DNA of 64,000 nucleotides from the NCBI GenBank assembly GCA_964555355.1, contig CAZKRY010000012.1, forward strand, positions 124,001 through 188,000. The letters run 5' to 3'. Shown here piece after piece: positions 26,915 to 36,151 of the stretch; within the stretch, counting starts at the first letter, position 1, and the number at the start of each line of letters is the position of its first letter. Position numbers and translations under genes: made by a program. This DNA is from CAIKBL01 sp964555355. GTDB taxonomy: Bacteria; Pseudomonadota; Gammaproteobacteria; Ga0077536. Below the pieces are notes generated by a model that ran no database searches, was not told where the DNA came from, and worked only from the letters and a program-made list of their open reading frames with translations.

Positions 26915-29278
26915 ATGCCCAATCGTTCTTCAGTCGATATGCGCGTGATTGAGTATGCCGGCCCCGAGAGCGGGATCGCCGCGGCTTACGCCGGTTGGTT
27001 GCTCGCGCGGATGGGCGCGGAAGTAACACGGCTCACGGCACCGAGCGGAGAGGAATCACAACGAGATCCAATCGCGCTGGCCCTTACCTCCCTCGCGGAA
27101 GGAAAGCGCACACGTGCGTTGCCGGCGAATCCTACCGATTGGCGGAAGTTGTTGGCGGAAGCCGACGTGCTTTTGTGCGATGCGCCCACCGCGCTCGCCG
27201 TGTTAACCGGACCTCTAGAAAATCTGCAGGCGCAGCATCCTGCACTCATTATCGGCGTGGTTACACCGTTCGGGCTCGAAGGACCGTACGCGGAATTGCC
27301 AGCCACTGCGCTGGATGCGCAAGCATTGAGTGCAGTCGCGTGGTCGCTCGGAGAACCAGGTCGTGCGCCATTAACGCTGCCACCAGGCGTTACCGAACAC
27401 CAAGGCGGCGCAATGCTCGCTGCCGGCTGCGTGCTCGCGTTGCTCGCGCGCGATCAACGCGGCACAGGCCAACGCATCGACATCGCACATGCCGATGTGC
27501 TCGCGAGCTATGTGGCCGGCAACTGCCGGTTATACATCCATCATGGATTGCCGTGGGCGCGCAATGGACGCCGCCCTTCAGGCTCGGGCGGTGCGTATCC
27601 TTACGCCATCTTGCCGTGCAAAGACGGTGAAGTGTGTGTCTGTGGTCGCACGCGCGAAGAATGGCAGCGACTGGTGCATGTCATGGGCGATCCGGCCTGG
27701 GCCGCGACGCCGCGCTACCAAGATTTGCGCGCGATGGGCAAGCAGTATCCGGAAGAAGTCGATGCGCTGGTCATGCCGTGGTTCGCCGAGCGCACGATGG
27801 CCGAACTCGAAGCGCTCGCGCTCGCGCACAATCTCATCGTCTCGCCCGTGCGCAGTTTCGCCGACGTGCTCGCTACCCCGCATTTTCAAGCACGCGGGTT
27901 CCTAGAAAAGCGTGAAACGGATGAGTTGCCGATCCTCGCGCCGGCCCTGCCGTTTCGCGTGACCGCTTCACGTGATGCGGACGCACCGAATCTCGCCGCG
28001 GATTTACTTAGATGCCCACCGCCAAACAATACTTCCTCAGCGCCCGCGCCGTCGCGACCGCTGGCTGGCGTGCGCGTACTCGATTTCGGATGGGTGTGGT
28101 CCGCGCCGTGGGTGGGCACCATCTTGGCCGAACTCGGCGCACAGGTCATCAAGGTGGAACACGCAGTGCGTCCGGACAATCTGCGATTATCGGGAAGGAT
28201 TTTTCGCGACGGCAAACTCGTCGAAGGCCCGAGTCGCGAGATGTCGCCGATGTATCACCAGATCAATCACGGCAAACTCGGCGTTACCCTCAACGCAAAG
28301 GAACCACGCGCACGTGAATTACTTGAGCGCCTGGCGCGAATCAGCGATCTCGCGGTCGAGAATATGTCGCCAGGGTCGATGGAACGCATGCAGCTTGGAT
28401 ACGATCGGCTGCGCGCGCTGAATCCGCGCATTGTGATGTTATCGATGGCCTCTGGTGGGCAATTTGGTGAACTTTCGACGATGCGCGCGTATGCGCCGAC
28501 GATTTCATCCTTTGTTGGACTTGAAGCAATGATCGGTTATCCCGGCGAAGCGCCTATCGGTGCGCTCAATTTCGGGCTGGGTGATCCGAATGCCTCCGTG
28601 CACGCGCTGCTGCCGGTGCTCGCGGGCCTGCGCCGTGCGCGCGCCACTGGGGAAGGCTGCTATATCGATCTGTCGCTGCTCGAAGCACTTGCCGGCACGT
28701 TGCGGCCCTATCTGCTTGCCGCGCAACTGGACGGTCAGCAACCACCGCTGCCCGGCAATAGCCATCCCGCGATGGCGCCGCACGGGATCTATCCCGCCGC
28801 TGAACCCGATGCCTGGCTCACGCTCGCGATTGCGAACGACGCGCAATGGCGTGCCTTGCGTACCGTGGTAACGGATGAGCCCTGGGCCATCGATCCTCGC
28901 TTTGAGCTATTTACCGCGCGCGATGCAGAGCGGCATGCACTCGATACCGCCATCGCACATTGGACCGCCCGCCAACCGCGCGATGCGGTGGTAGCACGTT
29001 TGCGTGCGGCCGGCATTGCATCATCGCCGGTGCTATCAGTTGAGGAGCAATGGAAAGATCCCCATTTCGCGGCACGCCGGATCAAACACCGCGTCACGAT
29101 TCCGATATACGGCGAAGAAGCACTGTTTTCGGCGCCATGGCGGTTCTCGGATTTCGGCCCTGAAATCGAGCGCTGCGGACCGACCACCGGCGAGCACAAC
29201 GATTTCGTGTTCGGCGAGCTGCTCGGCCTGCCCACCGATGAAATCGCCGAGCTCAAGGCCAGCGGCATCATCGCTTAA
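26915..29278 (+). CDS. Tandem-domain CaiB/BaiF CoA-transferase
   Basis: This 787-residue protein is twice the normal family length and contains two CaiB/BaiF (class III) CoA-transferase domains, about residues 8-360 and 380-780. The second opens GVRVLDFGWVWSAPWVG. Class III enzymes use a catalytic aspartate (Asp169 in formyl-CoA transferase). Domain 1 keeps it (DIAHADVLAS), but domain 2 has glutamate (DLSLLEALAG). Family members usually form interlocked dimers, so the fusion may mimic a heterodimer with one degenerate site. It moves CoA between carboxylic acids in the same operon as the ligase. Confidence 0.88.
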   Translation: MPNRSSVDMRVIEYAGPESGIAAAYAGWLLARMGAEVTRLTAPSGEESQRDPIALALTSLAEGKRTRALPANPTDWRKLLAEADVLLCDAPTALAVLTGPLENLQAQHPALIIGVVTPFGLEGPYAELPATALDAQALSAVAWSLGEPGRAPLTLPPGVTEHQGGAMLAAGCVLALLARDQRGTGQRIDIAHADVLASYVAGNCRLYIHHGLPWARNGRRPSGSGGAYPYAILPCKDGEVCVCGRTREEWQRLVHVMGDPAWAATPRYQDLRAMGKQYPEEVDALVMPWFAERTMAELEALALAHNLIVSPVRSFADVLATPHFQARGFLEKRETDELPILAPALPFRVTASRDADAPNLAADLLRCPPPNNTSSAPAPSRPLAGVRVLDFGWVWSAPWVGTILAELGAQVIKVEHAVRPDNLRLSGRIFRDGKLVEGPSREMSPMYHQINHGKLGVTLNAKEPRARELLERLARISDLAVENMSPGSMERMQLGYDRLRALNPRIVMLSMASGGQFGELSTMRAYAPTISSFVGLEAMIGYPGEAPIGALNFGLGDPNASVHALLPVLAGLRRARATGEGCYIDLSLLEALAGTLRPYLLAAQLDGQQPPLPGNSHPAMAPHGIYPAAEPDAWLTLAIANDAQWRALRTVVTDEPWAIDPRFELFTARDAERHALDTAIAHWTARQPRDAVVARLRAAGIASSPVLSVEEQWKDPHFAARRIKHRVTIPIYGEEALFSAPWRFSDFGPEIERCGPTTGEHNDFVFGELLGLPTDEIAELKASGIIA

Positions 29279-29296
29279 ATTTGAGACCGCTTTTCA

Positions 29297-30445
29297 ATGA
29301 CCAACCCATCTCAGTCATCCGATCACCCACTCGCCAACGACGCGCAAACGCCTGCCCTGTGGGAAGGTGCGCTCGACGAAGCGCGCAGTCTGATTGGTGT
29401 CGATCTGCGTCGCACCGGCCAGTGGTGGAACACCGAGGCGAGTCCAGATGCCGTACGCCACTTCTGCTGGGGGATCGGTGACGAGAATCCGTTGTACTGC
29501 GATCCGGCCTACGGCGCGTCCTCCACGTGGGGTACCAACCTCGCGCCGGGTTGTTTTTTATATACCGTGGATACCACTGTGGTAGCGCCGAAGTTGCGCG
29601 GCATCCAATGGTTGTACGGCGGTACCGACTGGGAATGGTATGAACCGCTCCGGCATCGCGATCAATTCACGGTACGCGCACGGTTGCTCGATGCGGTAGA
29701 AAAACGTGGCAGCAAAGCGCGCGCGTTCATCATTCAAACCGGCGAAGTGTTGTACACGAACCAGCACGGCCAACTCGTCTGCCGCGCACTCGGTCACACC
29801 GCGCGCACGCCGCGCGCGAAAGCGAAGGATGGTCTTAAGTACGCGCCGCGCGAAACGCATCGTTACACCGACGAGGAACTCGCGCACATTGCCCACGCCA
29901 TCGAGCACGAAGAACTGCGCGGCGCGACGCCACGACTGTGGCGCGACGTGCGTGTCGGCACACCTCTACAGCCCATGTTGAAAGGCCCGCTCAATATCAC
30001 CGACATGATCTGTTGGTATTCCGGCGGCGGTCATAGCTATCAGGCACATCGGCGCGCGCACATGCATCGCCTACGTCATCCGGCCGACGCCTTCATCAAT
30101 ACCGAAACGCGCGCGCAGGACAGCGCCGCTCGCGGTCATACCGAAGGGAGAATGGCACGCGATGTCGGCATGCCCGGCGGTTATGACGTCGGGCCCCAGC
30201 GGATCTCCTGGCTCGGCCAGTTGGTAACTAACTGGATGGGCGACACCGGATTTCTGCGCAAACTATCGGTCAGCGTGCGGCGACCGAATATTTTTGGCGA
30301 CGTGTCTTGGTGTAAAGGCGAAGTTGTCGATAAGCGCGTGGAAGATGGTCGGCATGTTGTCGATCTCGAACTCGCGGTGGTCAATCAACTGGATGAGACT
30401 ACGGCGACCGGCACGGCAGTCGTCGTTCTGCCGCACAGCGTTTGA
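29297..30445 (+). CDS. MaoC-like / FAS1-type dehydratase-domain protein
   Basis: This 382-residue protein looks like a double hot-dog hydratase. The N-terminal half has HFCWGIGDENPLYCDP and the FAS1-like dehydratase pattern APGCFLYTVD; the C-terminal half has DMICWYSGGGHSY. Such proteins hydrate enoyl-CoA intermediates, often in steroid or aromatic side-chain catabolism. Its stop overlaps the possible TTG start of the next gene by four bases, so the genes are co-transcribed. The substrate is unknown. Confidence 0.8.
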   Translation: MTNPSQSSDHPLANDAQTPALWEGALDEARSLIGVDLRRTGQWWNTEASPDAVRHFCWGIGDENPLYCDPAYGASSTWGTNLAPGCFLYTVDTTVVAPKLRGIQWLYGGTDWEWYEPLRHRDQFTVRARLLDAVEKRGSKARAFIIQTGEVLYTNQHGQLVCRALGHTARTPRAKAKDGLKYAPRETHRYTDEELAHIAHAIEHEELRGATPRLWRDVRVGTPLQPMLKGPLNITDMICWYSGGGHSYQAHRRAHMHRLRHPADAFINTETRAQDSAARGHTEGRMARDVGMPGGYDVGPQRISWLGQLVTNWMGDTGFLRKLSVSVRRPNIFGDVSWCKGEVVDKRVEDGRHVVDLELAVVNQLDETTATGTAVVVLPHSV

Positions 30446-30465
30446 GCGCGCCCGCAAACTCGCAT

Positions 30466-31680
30466 ATGGCCAACGAACATCTGCTGACTGGTATTCGTAT
30501 TCTCGATCTTACGCGCGTGCTCGCCGGTCCAACCTGCACACGAATGTTTGCCGAAATGGGGGCTGACGTTATCAAGATTGAAGCCGCACCTAATGGCGAG
30601 ATGGCACGTGCACTCGGCCGTTTGCGAAACGATCGCAGCTTGCATCTCATCCAGCAAAACTTGAACAAGCGCAGCGTTTGTATCGATCTGCGCCAGCCGG
30701 CGGGACTCGACCTCGTCCGCCGCCTAGTGCCGCATTGCGACGTGGTGGTTGAGAATTTCCGACCTGGCGTGCTGGCGAGCATGGGACTCGATTATCAAGC
30801 GCTGCGAGATTTGCGAGCGGATATCATCCTCTGTTCGATTTCCGCCCTTGGGCAGCGGGGCCCATTGAGTGAGAAACCTGGCTACGACGTGATCGCACAA
30901 GCCTATTCGGGCGTCACGTCGATGATCGGCGAGCCCGACGCACTGCCGGTGTTACCCAGCCTCGCACTCGGCGACATCAGCAGCGGCGTGCACGCCGCCT
31001 TCGCGATTGCAGCCGCGTTGATTCATCGCGGCCGCACCGGGCGCGGCCAAGCGCTCGATATCGCGCTGCCTGATTGCTATTACCATTACCACGAAGCGAG
31101 CGTATATCAAGTCAGCGCGACTGATGGCCGGCTCGATCCAACACGCGGCGGACGGCATTACACCTACGTTTGTCCGAACGGCGTATTCGCAGTCAAAGAT
31201 CGCGCGTTAGTCATCGTCGCCTTCCTGCATCATTGGCCGGATCTGTGCGCCGCCATGGGTCGGCGCGATATGGTGAGCGATCCGCGCTATGCCACCGACG
31301 CGGCGCGCGTGGCACGTCGCGCGGAGGTGATCGGCATCATCGAAAACTGGCTCGCGTCGTTTGTCGATGTGGAAGCGGCGGTCGCGCACCTTGAACGCTA
31401 CAACGTGCCTTGTGCGCCGGTGCTGAGCGTCAAAGAAACACTCAACCATCCACATTTCGTTGAACGCGGCACGGTGCGCACGGTGAGCGACCGCCAAGCC
31501 GACAATTTTCAGATCCCGGGCATGCCGATCAAAACTTCTGACTACCCGGACAACCCGCCCTATGTTGCGCCGCTGCTCGGCGAGCACAATGCGGAGGTAC
31601 TCTCTGAATTGCTCGGCATGCAGACGAACGAAATTGACACATTGACAGCGAGCGGGGTTTTGGCCACCGGACCGAATTAG
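30466..31680 (+). CDS. CaiB/BaiF CoA-transferase
   Basis: This 404-residue class III CoA-transferase has the N-terminal GIRILDLTRVLAGPTCTR, a conserved NKRSVCIDL segment and the catalytic aspartate context DIALPDCYYH. It is the last gene of the plus-strand acyl-CoA operon. The ATG at 30466 is preferred; a TTG at 30442 overlapping the previous stop would add eight residues. With the tandem enzyme upstream it may hand CoA from a product thioester to a new substrate (inference). Confidence 0.9.
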   Translation: MANEHLLTGIRILDLTRVLAGPTCTRMFAEMGADVIKIEAAPNGEMARALGRLRNDRSLHLIQQNLNKRSVCIDLRQPAGLDLVRRLVPHCDVVVENFRPGVLASMGLDYQALRDLRADIILCSISALGQRGPLSEKPGYDVIAQAYSGVTSMIGEPDALPVLPSLALGDISSGVHAAFAIAAALIHRGRTGRGQALDIALPDCYYHYHEASVYQVSATDGRLDPTRGGRHYTYVCPNGVFAVKDRALVIVAFLHHWPDLCAAMGRRDMVSDPRYATDAARVARRAEVIGIIENWLASFVDVEAAVAHLERYNVPCAPVLSVKETLNHPHFVERGTVRTVSDRQADNFQIPGMPIKTSDYPDNPPYVAPLLGEHNAEVLSELLGMQTNEIDTLTASGVLATGPN

Positions 31681-31866
31681 CGTTACGCACTAGACACCTA
31701 CCCCGTCGTAACGGATAACGCGCTGAAAGCGAATGCGGAACACCTCTTTTCGTTCGGGTAACAAGACGTAACGATTGGTTTATCACCATTCGTTGTTAGT
31801 GTACTGGCACCGGCCCATAATCGATAACCGGTCGCACCACTACTTTTGAGTCTTGAAAGGGCTTTC

Positions 31867-33063
31867 ATGGATCGAGCCAGCTTTAAATCGATACGATCAG
31901 CATGCTTCGTTGGTATGCTGGCGTTTACTTGCGCAGTGCACGCACTTAGCTTCTCGATCACCGATTTGGGCGGGCTAGGTGGAGTTCACCCCTGCTCAGG
32001 CGTTTGCGTATTTAATCCAATCGCAGGGACGGATAGTTTCGGTCGCGCTGTCAGCGACGATGGGCGAGTTGTCGGTCATTCTTATACCTTGGGCGACAAT
32101 ATCGCGCATGCGTTTGTTAGTGGGCCAAGTGGCGCCGGATTGACGGATTTAGGAACGCTCGGCGGTGAGAAAAGTTTTGCAACCGACATCAACACGAAGG
32201 GTGAGGTTGTCGGTTATGCGGCGACAGCCGGTAATCTTTCCACGCACGCTTTTGTTAGCGGTGCGAGTGGACTACTCGATCTGGGAACTTTGGGCGGCGC
32301 CGAGAGTGTGGCACACGGAATCAACGAAAGCGGTCTAGTAACGGGAACGTCTCAAACCGCTAATGGCGAGTATCGCGCGTTCATCAGTGGAGTTGGCGGC
32401 CTTACGGCACTTGGGACTTTAGGTGGCAGTTACAGTGAGGGTTACTCGATAAACGATCACGGGCGGGTCGCTGGCGTTTCGACGCTGCAAGACAATTCGG
32501 TTCGCGCGTTTATCGGAGATGCCACCAAATTGATCGATCTTGGTACTTTAGGCGGCACGGTAAGCGTAGCACTCTCCATTAACAATCATGGTCGCGTCAC
32601 TGGTCATTCCAGTATTGCAAGCGGTATCAATCGCGCATACATCGGTGACGCCGGAGGCCTAGTGGATCTTGGCACCTTGGGGGGGACAGAAAGTTTTGGG
32701 CAAGATATCAACGATTCTGGACATGTGGTTGGGCAGGCGCAAAACGAGTCTGGCGAGTTACGCCCGTTTTACTACGATGGAACCACCATGATGGATTTAG
32801 AGACGCTCGTGATCGATCTGTCCGGTTGGTCAAGCTTGAATTCTGTTCAAGGCCTTAGCGATAGCGGTTACGTGGTCGGTTGGGGAACCATTTCCAACGG
32901 TGGTTATTCGCACGCGTTCCTACTTACGCCAGTAGCATCGCCAGTACCGTTGCCGCCAGCGATTGGATTGCTCGGCGCGGGTATTTTCGCGGTCGCACTT
33001 CGACTGCGTGTATCCACGAGAACCAAGAACTCGGGCGTGCTGAAGTTGCTCTCCTTCACGTAG
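31867..33063 (+). CDS. HAF-repeat surface protein with VPLPP-type C-terminal sorting signal
   Basis: This 398-residue exported protein has a signal peptide ending near AVHA and then at least six HAF repeats of about 45 residues, each centred on DLGTLGG and followed by INxxGxVxGxS. The C-terminus is a PEP-CTERM-like signal: VPLPPAIGLLGAGIFAVA, then the basic tail RLRVSTRTKN. It probably forms a beta-propeller on the cell surface, sorted by exosortase. GAAAGGG precedes the ATG at 31867; an upstream TTG at 31846 is a weaker start. The 186 bp before it show no clear promoter. Confidence 0.87.
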   Translation: MDRASFKSIRSACFVGMLAFTCAVHALSFSITDLGGLGGVHPCSGVCVFNPIAGTDSFGRAVSDDGRVVGHSYTLGDNIAHAFVSGPSGAGLTDLGTLGGEKSFATDINTKGEVVGYAATAGNLSTHAFVSGASGLLDLGTLGGAESVAHGINESGLVTGTSQTANGEYRAFISGVGGLTALGTLGGSYSEGYSINDHGRVAGVSTLQDNSVRAFIGDATKLIDLGTLGGTVSVALSINNHGRVTGHSSIASGINRAYIGDAGGLVDLGTLGGTESFGQDINDSGHVVGQAQNESGELRPFYYDGTTMMDLETLVIDLSGWSSLNSVQGLSDSGYVVGWGTISNGGYSHAFLLTPVASPVPLPPAIGLLGAGIFAVALRLRVSTRTKNSGVLKLLSFT

Positions 33064-33081
33064 GTTTCTTCGGGCGGTCGA

Positions 33082-34221
33082 TTACAACGACCTCCCAATC
33101 AACTCCTTCATAATCTCCGACGTACCGCCATAGATCCGCTGCACGCGTGCGTCTTTCCATAGCCGCGAGATTTCGTATTCGTTCATGTAGCCGTAGCCGC
33201 CGAACAATTGCACGCAGGAATCCGCCACTTCGCAGCGTAGCTCGGTGTGCCACAGCTTGGCCGCGGCCGCTTCTGCAGTGGTCAGTTCTTTATTGACCAA
33301 CGCCATGATGCATTGATCGAGATGGGCCCAGCCAACCTGAATCTTTGCCTTGAGATCAGCGAGCACAAAACGTGTGTTTTGATGTTCGAGCAGCGTCTTG
33401 CCAAAGGCTTTGCGTTGTTTGACGTAGTCGGTAGTGATATCGAATGCGTGTTGGGCGGCGGCTTGCGCAGTGACCGCAATCGACAAGCGCTCCTGCGGCA
33501 GTTCCTGCATCATGTACACAAAACCTTGGTTCTCCGCGCCGACTAAGTTCGACGCGGGGATGCGCACATCATGGAAGAAGATTTCGGCGACATCGGAGGA
33601 CTGCTGCCCAACTTTGTCCAATTTGCGGCCGACTGAATAACCAAGTGTCTGGGTGTCGACCAAAAATAACGAGAGTGCTTTGGAACCCGCGGCATCGCCG
33701 GTGCGCGCCGCGACCATCGCGATATCGGCCACCACACCATTGGTGATGAAGGTTTTGGAGCCGTTGATGACGTAACTATCACCCTCCCGTTTCGCCGTGG
33801 TGCGGATCCGTTGTAAATCGCTACCGCCGTCGGGCTCGGTCATACAGATGGCAGCGACGGCTTCACCGCTCGCCATCTTCGGAAGCCATGCCCGCTTCGC
33901 CTCGGGTTGCGCATGTTTAAGGATGTAATGCGCGACGATGTCCGAGTGCACGCCAAACGTCGGTGACGACGACCCGGTAAACGAGGTTTCTTCGAGCACA
34001 ATTGCGTTGTAGCGAAAGTCTTGCCCGGCGCCGCCGTACTCCTCAGGCAGGTCCGGGCACAACAGTCCCTGCTCGCCGCAGGCCCGCCAGAAGGCTTTAT
34101 CCATCAACCCATTGGCTTCCCAACGGGGGATATTGGGGATGAGTTCGGCGGCGAAAAAGCGACGGACGGACTCACGGAACAGATCATGCGTTGCGTCAAA
34201 AAGCGTGCGGCGGAGCGGCAT
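33082..34221 (-). CDS. Acyl-CoA dehydrogenase
   Basis: This 379-residue FAD enzyme has the family signatures CMTEPDGGSDLQRIRTTA and QLFGGYGYMNEYEISR, the latter near the C-terminal tetramer interface. It introduces a 2,3-double bond into an acyl-CoA. AGAGGA sits seven bases before the ATG at 34221; the longer frame from 34245 lacks such a site. It is divergent from the MarR regulator, with 103 bp between, which suggests control by that regulator. It ends 18 bp after the HAF gene, convergent with it. Confidence 0.92.
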   Translation of the reverse strand: MPLRRTLFDATHDLFRESVRRFFAAELIPNIPRWEANGLMDKAFWRACGEQGLLCPDLPEEYGGAGQDFRYNAIVLEETSFTGSSSPTFGVHSDIVAHYILKHAQPEAKRAWLPKMASGEAVAAICMTEPDGGSDLQRIRTTAKREGDSYVINGSKTFITNGVVADIAMVAARTGDAAGSKALSLFLVDTQTLGYSVGRKLDKVGQQSSDVAEIFFHDVRIPASNLVGAENQGFVYMMQELPQERLSIAVTAQAAAQHAFDITTDYVKQRKAFGKTLLEHQNTRFVLADLKAKIQVGWAHLDQCIMALVNKELTTAEAAAAKLWHTELRCEVADSCVQLFGGYGYMNEYEISRLWKDARVQRIYGGTSEIMKELIGRSL

Positions 34222-34292
34222 CGGGGGTCCTCTGGGTGCAACCAAAAAGCGCTTGACGAAAAGTGGCGAGCACCCTTACCGTACGCTAGCTT

Positions 34293-34303
34293 ACTATTAA
34301 TAG
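34293..34303. promoter_or_regulatory. Candidate MarR operator
   Basis: The perfect 10-bp palindrome CTATTAATAG lies in AT-rich sequence in the divergent interval between the acyl-CoA dehydrogenase and marR genes, about 22 bases before the marR start. Its size and position fit MarR-type sites, but a palindrome this short may be chance. Confidence 0.35.
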
Positions 34304-34324
34304 GCAAACCTTTTTCGCAAGCCA

Positions 34325-34912
34325 ATGGTTCGTATCGATACATTAGCCGAGGCGGCGAGCGCCATTACCGACGGGCGCGATCACCCCAAAGGGATCGAGA
34401 TGGTCGAAAACGCGGCTGAACTTGTCCAAACGCTGGCACCCGATGAAGGCTCTGACGAAGATTGGGCGATTAGGCTCGGCTTTTACATTCACGATGCCTC
34501 GCGGTTACGCCGGATTGTGTATGACGCGGCGCTCAAGCCGCTCGGCGTGACTCGCTCGCAGGCCTGGGTCATTGCGTATCTCTCGCGTAAAGACGGCATG
34601 GCGCAGTCTGATCTCGCCAATCAGCTTGATCTTGGCAAAGTCGCCTTAGGCGGATTGGTCGACCGGCTTGAAGCCGTGAAGCTAGTCGAGCGACGCGCGG
34701 ACGGCACGGATCGGCGCGTCAAACGAATTTTCTTAACGCCCGAAGGCCGCAAAGTGGTCGCGCGCATGCGCAAAATCGCGAGCGCGACTAATGAAGACAT
34801 CTTGCGCGGAATTAACGCGAGCCAAGTACGGGCCGCTGCGCAGACCTTGCGGGCAATTAAAGCCAACTTGTTAAAGATGGTGGGCGGCAACCTTGGCGAA
34901 GACGCTGAATAA
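34325..34912 (+). CDS. MarR-family transcriptional regulator
   Basis: This 195-residue protein has a winged-helix domain with QSDLANQLDLGKVALGGLVDRLE as recognition region and the wing RRADGTDRRVKRIFLTPEG. An unusual N-terminal extension of about 50 residues precedes the core. It lies between two acyl-CoA dehydrogenase genes, divergent from one and 27 bp upstream of the other, so it probably regulates both, with an acyl-CoA or related acid as effector (inference). Confidence 0.88.
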   Translation: MVRIDTLAEAASAITDGRDHPKGIEMVENAAELVQTLAPDEGSDEDWAIRLGFYIHDASRLRRIVYDAALKPLGVTRSQAWVIAYLSRKDGMAQSDLANQLDLGKVALGGLVDRLEAVKLVERRADGTDRRVKRIFLTPEGRKVVARMRKIASATNEDILRGINASQVRAAAQTLRAIKANLLKMVGGNLGEDAE

Positions 34913-34939
34913 ATCGATCGATAACCTAAGACACAGCCT

Positions 34940-36124
34940 ATGATCCCCCGCACCCTCTTCACCGCCGATCACGAAATTTTCCGAGCCTCGGTGCGTAAAT
35001 TTATTGAGAAGGAAATCGCGCCCTTCCACGCGCAATGGGAAGAAGACGGCATCGTGCCACGCGAGTTATGGCTGAAGGCCGGGGCGGAAGGACTTTTGTG
35101 CTGCTCGGTGCCCGAAGAGTACGGCGGCGCGGGTGCGGATTATTTGTACGATGTGGTGGTGTATGAAGAAATGGCGCGCGGCGGATTTACCGGCCCGGGC
35201 TTCATGATCCATTGCGACCTCGTCTCCACTTACATTCGCTCGTTCGGCACCGAAGGGCAAAAGAAGCACTGGCTGCCGAAGATGGTGAAAGGCGAGGCCA
35301 TCGGCTCGCTTGGCATGACCGAGCCGCACGCCGGCAGCGATCTCAAGAACATTCGCACACGCGCCACCCGCGACGGCGACGATTACGTCATCAACGGGCA
35401 GAAAGTTTTTATTTCGAACGGCCAATTGTGTGACTTGATCGTACTTGCGACTAAAACAGACAGTACCGCGGGCGCGAAAGGCATCACGCTCTTTTTAGTG
35501 GAAGGCAGTCGCGCAGGTTTTAAGCGAGGGCGCAACTTAAACAAGCTCGGCATGAAAGCGCAGGACACTTCCGAACTCTTTTTTGACAACGTGCGTGTTC
35601 CCGCGAGCAACATGCTGGGGCAGGAAGGTCAAGGTTTTGGCTTGATGATGACCAAGCTCGCGCAGGAGCGCTTGGCGCAAGCCATTCGTAGCGCCGCCGT
35701 GATCGAAGCGGTGATTGATTGGACCGTGCAATACACCGCGCAGCGCGAAGCCTTTGGTCAAACCATCGCGGATTTTCAAAACACACAATTTAAATTGGCT
35801 GAGCTCAAGACCGAAGCCGTGGCCGGTCGAGTCATGACGGATCGCTGCATCGAACTTTTCATGCGCGGTGAGCTCGATGCCATCGACGCCGCCATGGCCA
35901 AAATGTTTTTGAGTAATTTGCACTGTAAAACGGTGGACGAATGCCTGCAGCTCTTTGGCGGTTGGGGCTATATGTGGGAATACCCGATCGCGCGTGCGTA
36001 CGCCGATGCGCGGGTGGTCAAGATTGCCGGCGGCTCGATCGAGATCATGAAGTACCTGATCGGCCGCGATATGTTTAAAGACATTAAAAAAGACACCAAG
36101 CCCAAACTGGCCGCGACGCGCTAG
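34940..36124 (+). CDS. Acyl-CoA dehydrogenase
   Basis: This 394-residue acyl-CoA dehydrogenase contains LGMTEPHAGSDLKNIRTRA (FAD and substrate region) and QLFGGWGYMWEYPIARAYADARV near the C-terminus. It resembles the enzyme at 33082-34221 and probably arose by duplication. It follows marR closely and is followed after 27 bp by the AlkB-like hydroxylase. It probably oxidises the acyl-CoA formed from the hydroxylated substrate. Confidence 0.92.
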   Translation: MIPRTLFTADHEIFRASVRKFIEKEIAPFHAQWEEDGIVPRELWLKAGAEGLLCCSVPEEYGGAGADYLYDVVVYEEMARGGFTGPGFMIHCDLVSTYIRSFGTEGQKKHWLPKMVKGEAIGSLGMTEPHAGSDLKNIRTRATRDGDDYVINGQKVFISNGQLCDLIVLATKTDSTAGAKGITLFLVEGSRAGFKRGRNLNKLGMKAQDTSELFFDNVRVPASNMLGQEGQGFGLMMTKLAQERLAQAIRSAAVIEAVIDWTVQYTAQREAFGQTIADFQNTQFKLAELKTEAVAGRVMTDRCIELFMRGELDAIDAAMAKMFLSNLHCKTVDECLQLFGGWGYMWEYPIARAYADARVVKIAGGSIEIMKYLIGRDMFKDIKKDTKPKLAATR

Positions 36125-36151
36125 CGCGCGAACGCTTAAGGAGTAACCTTC

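Noticed and set aside
31789..31830. Possible sigma-54 promoter before the HAF-repeat gene
   Set aside because: TGGCAC is present, but no GC or TTGC follows at the required spacing.
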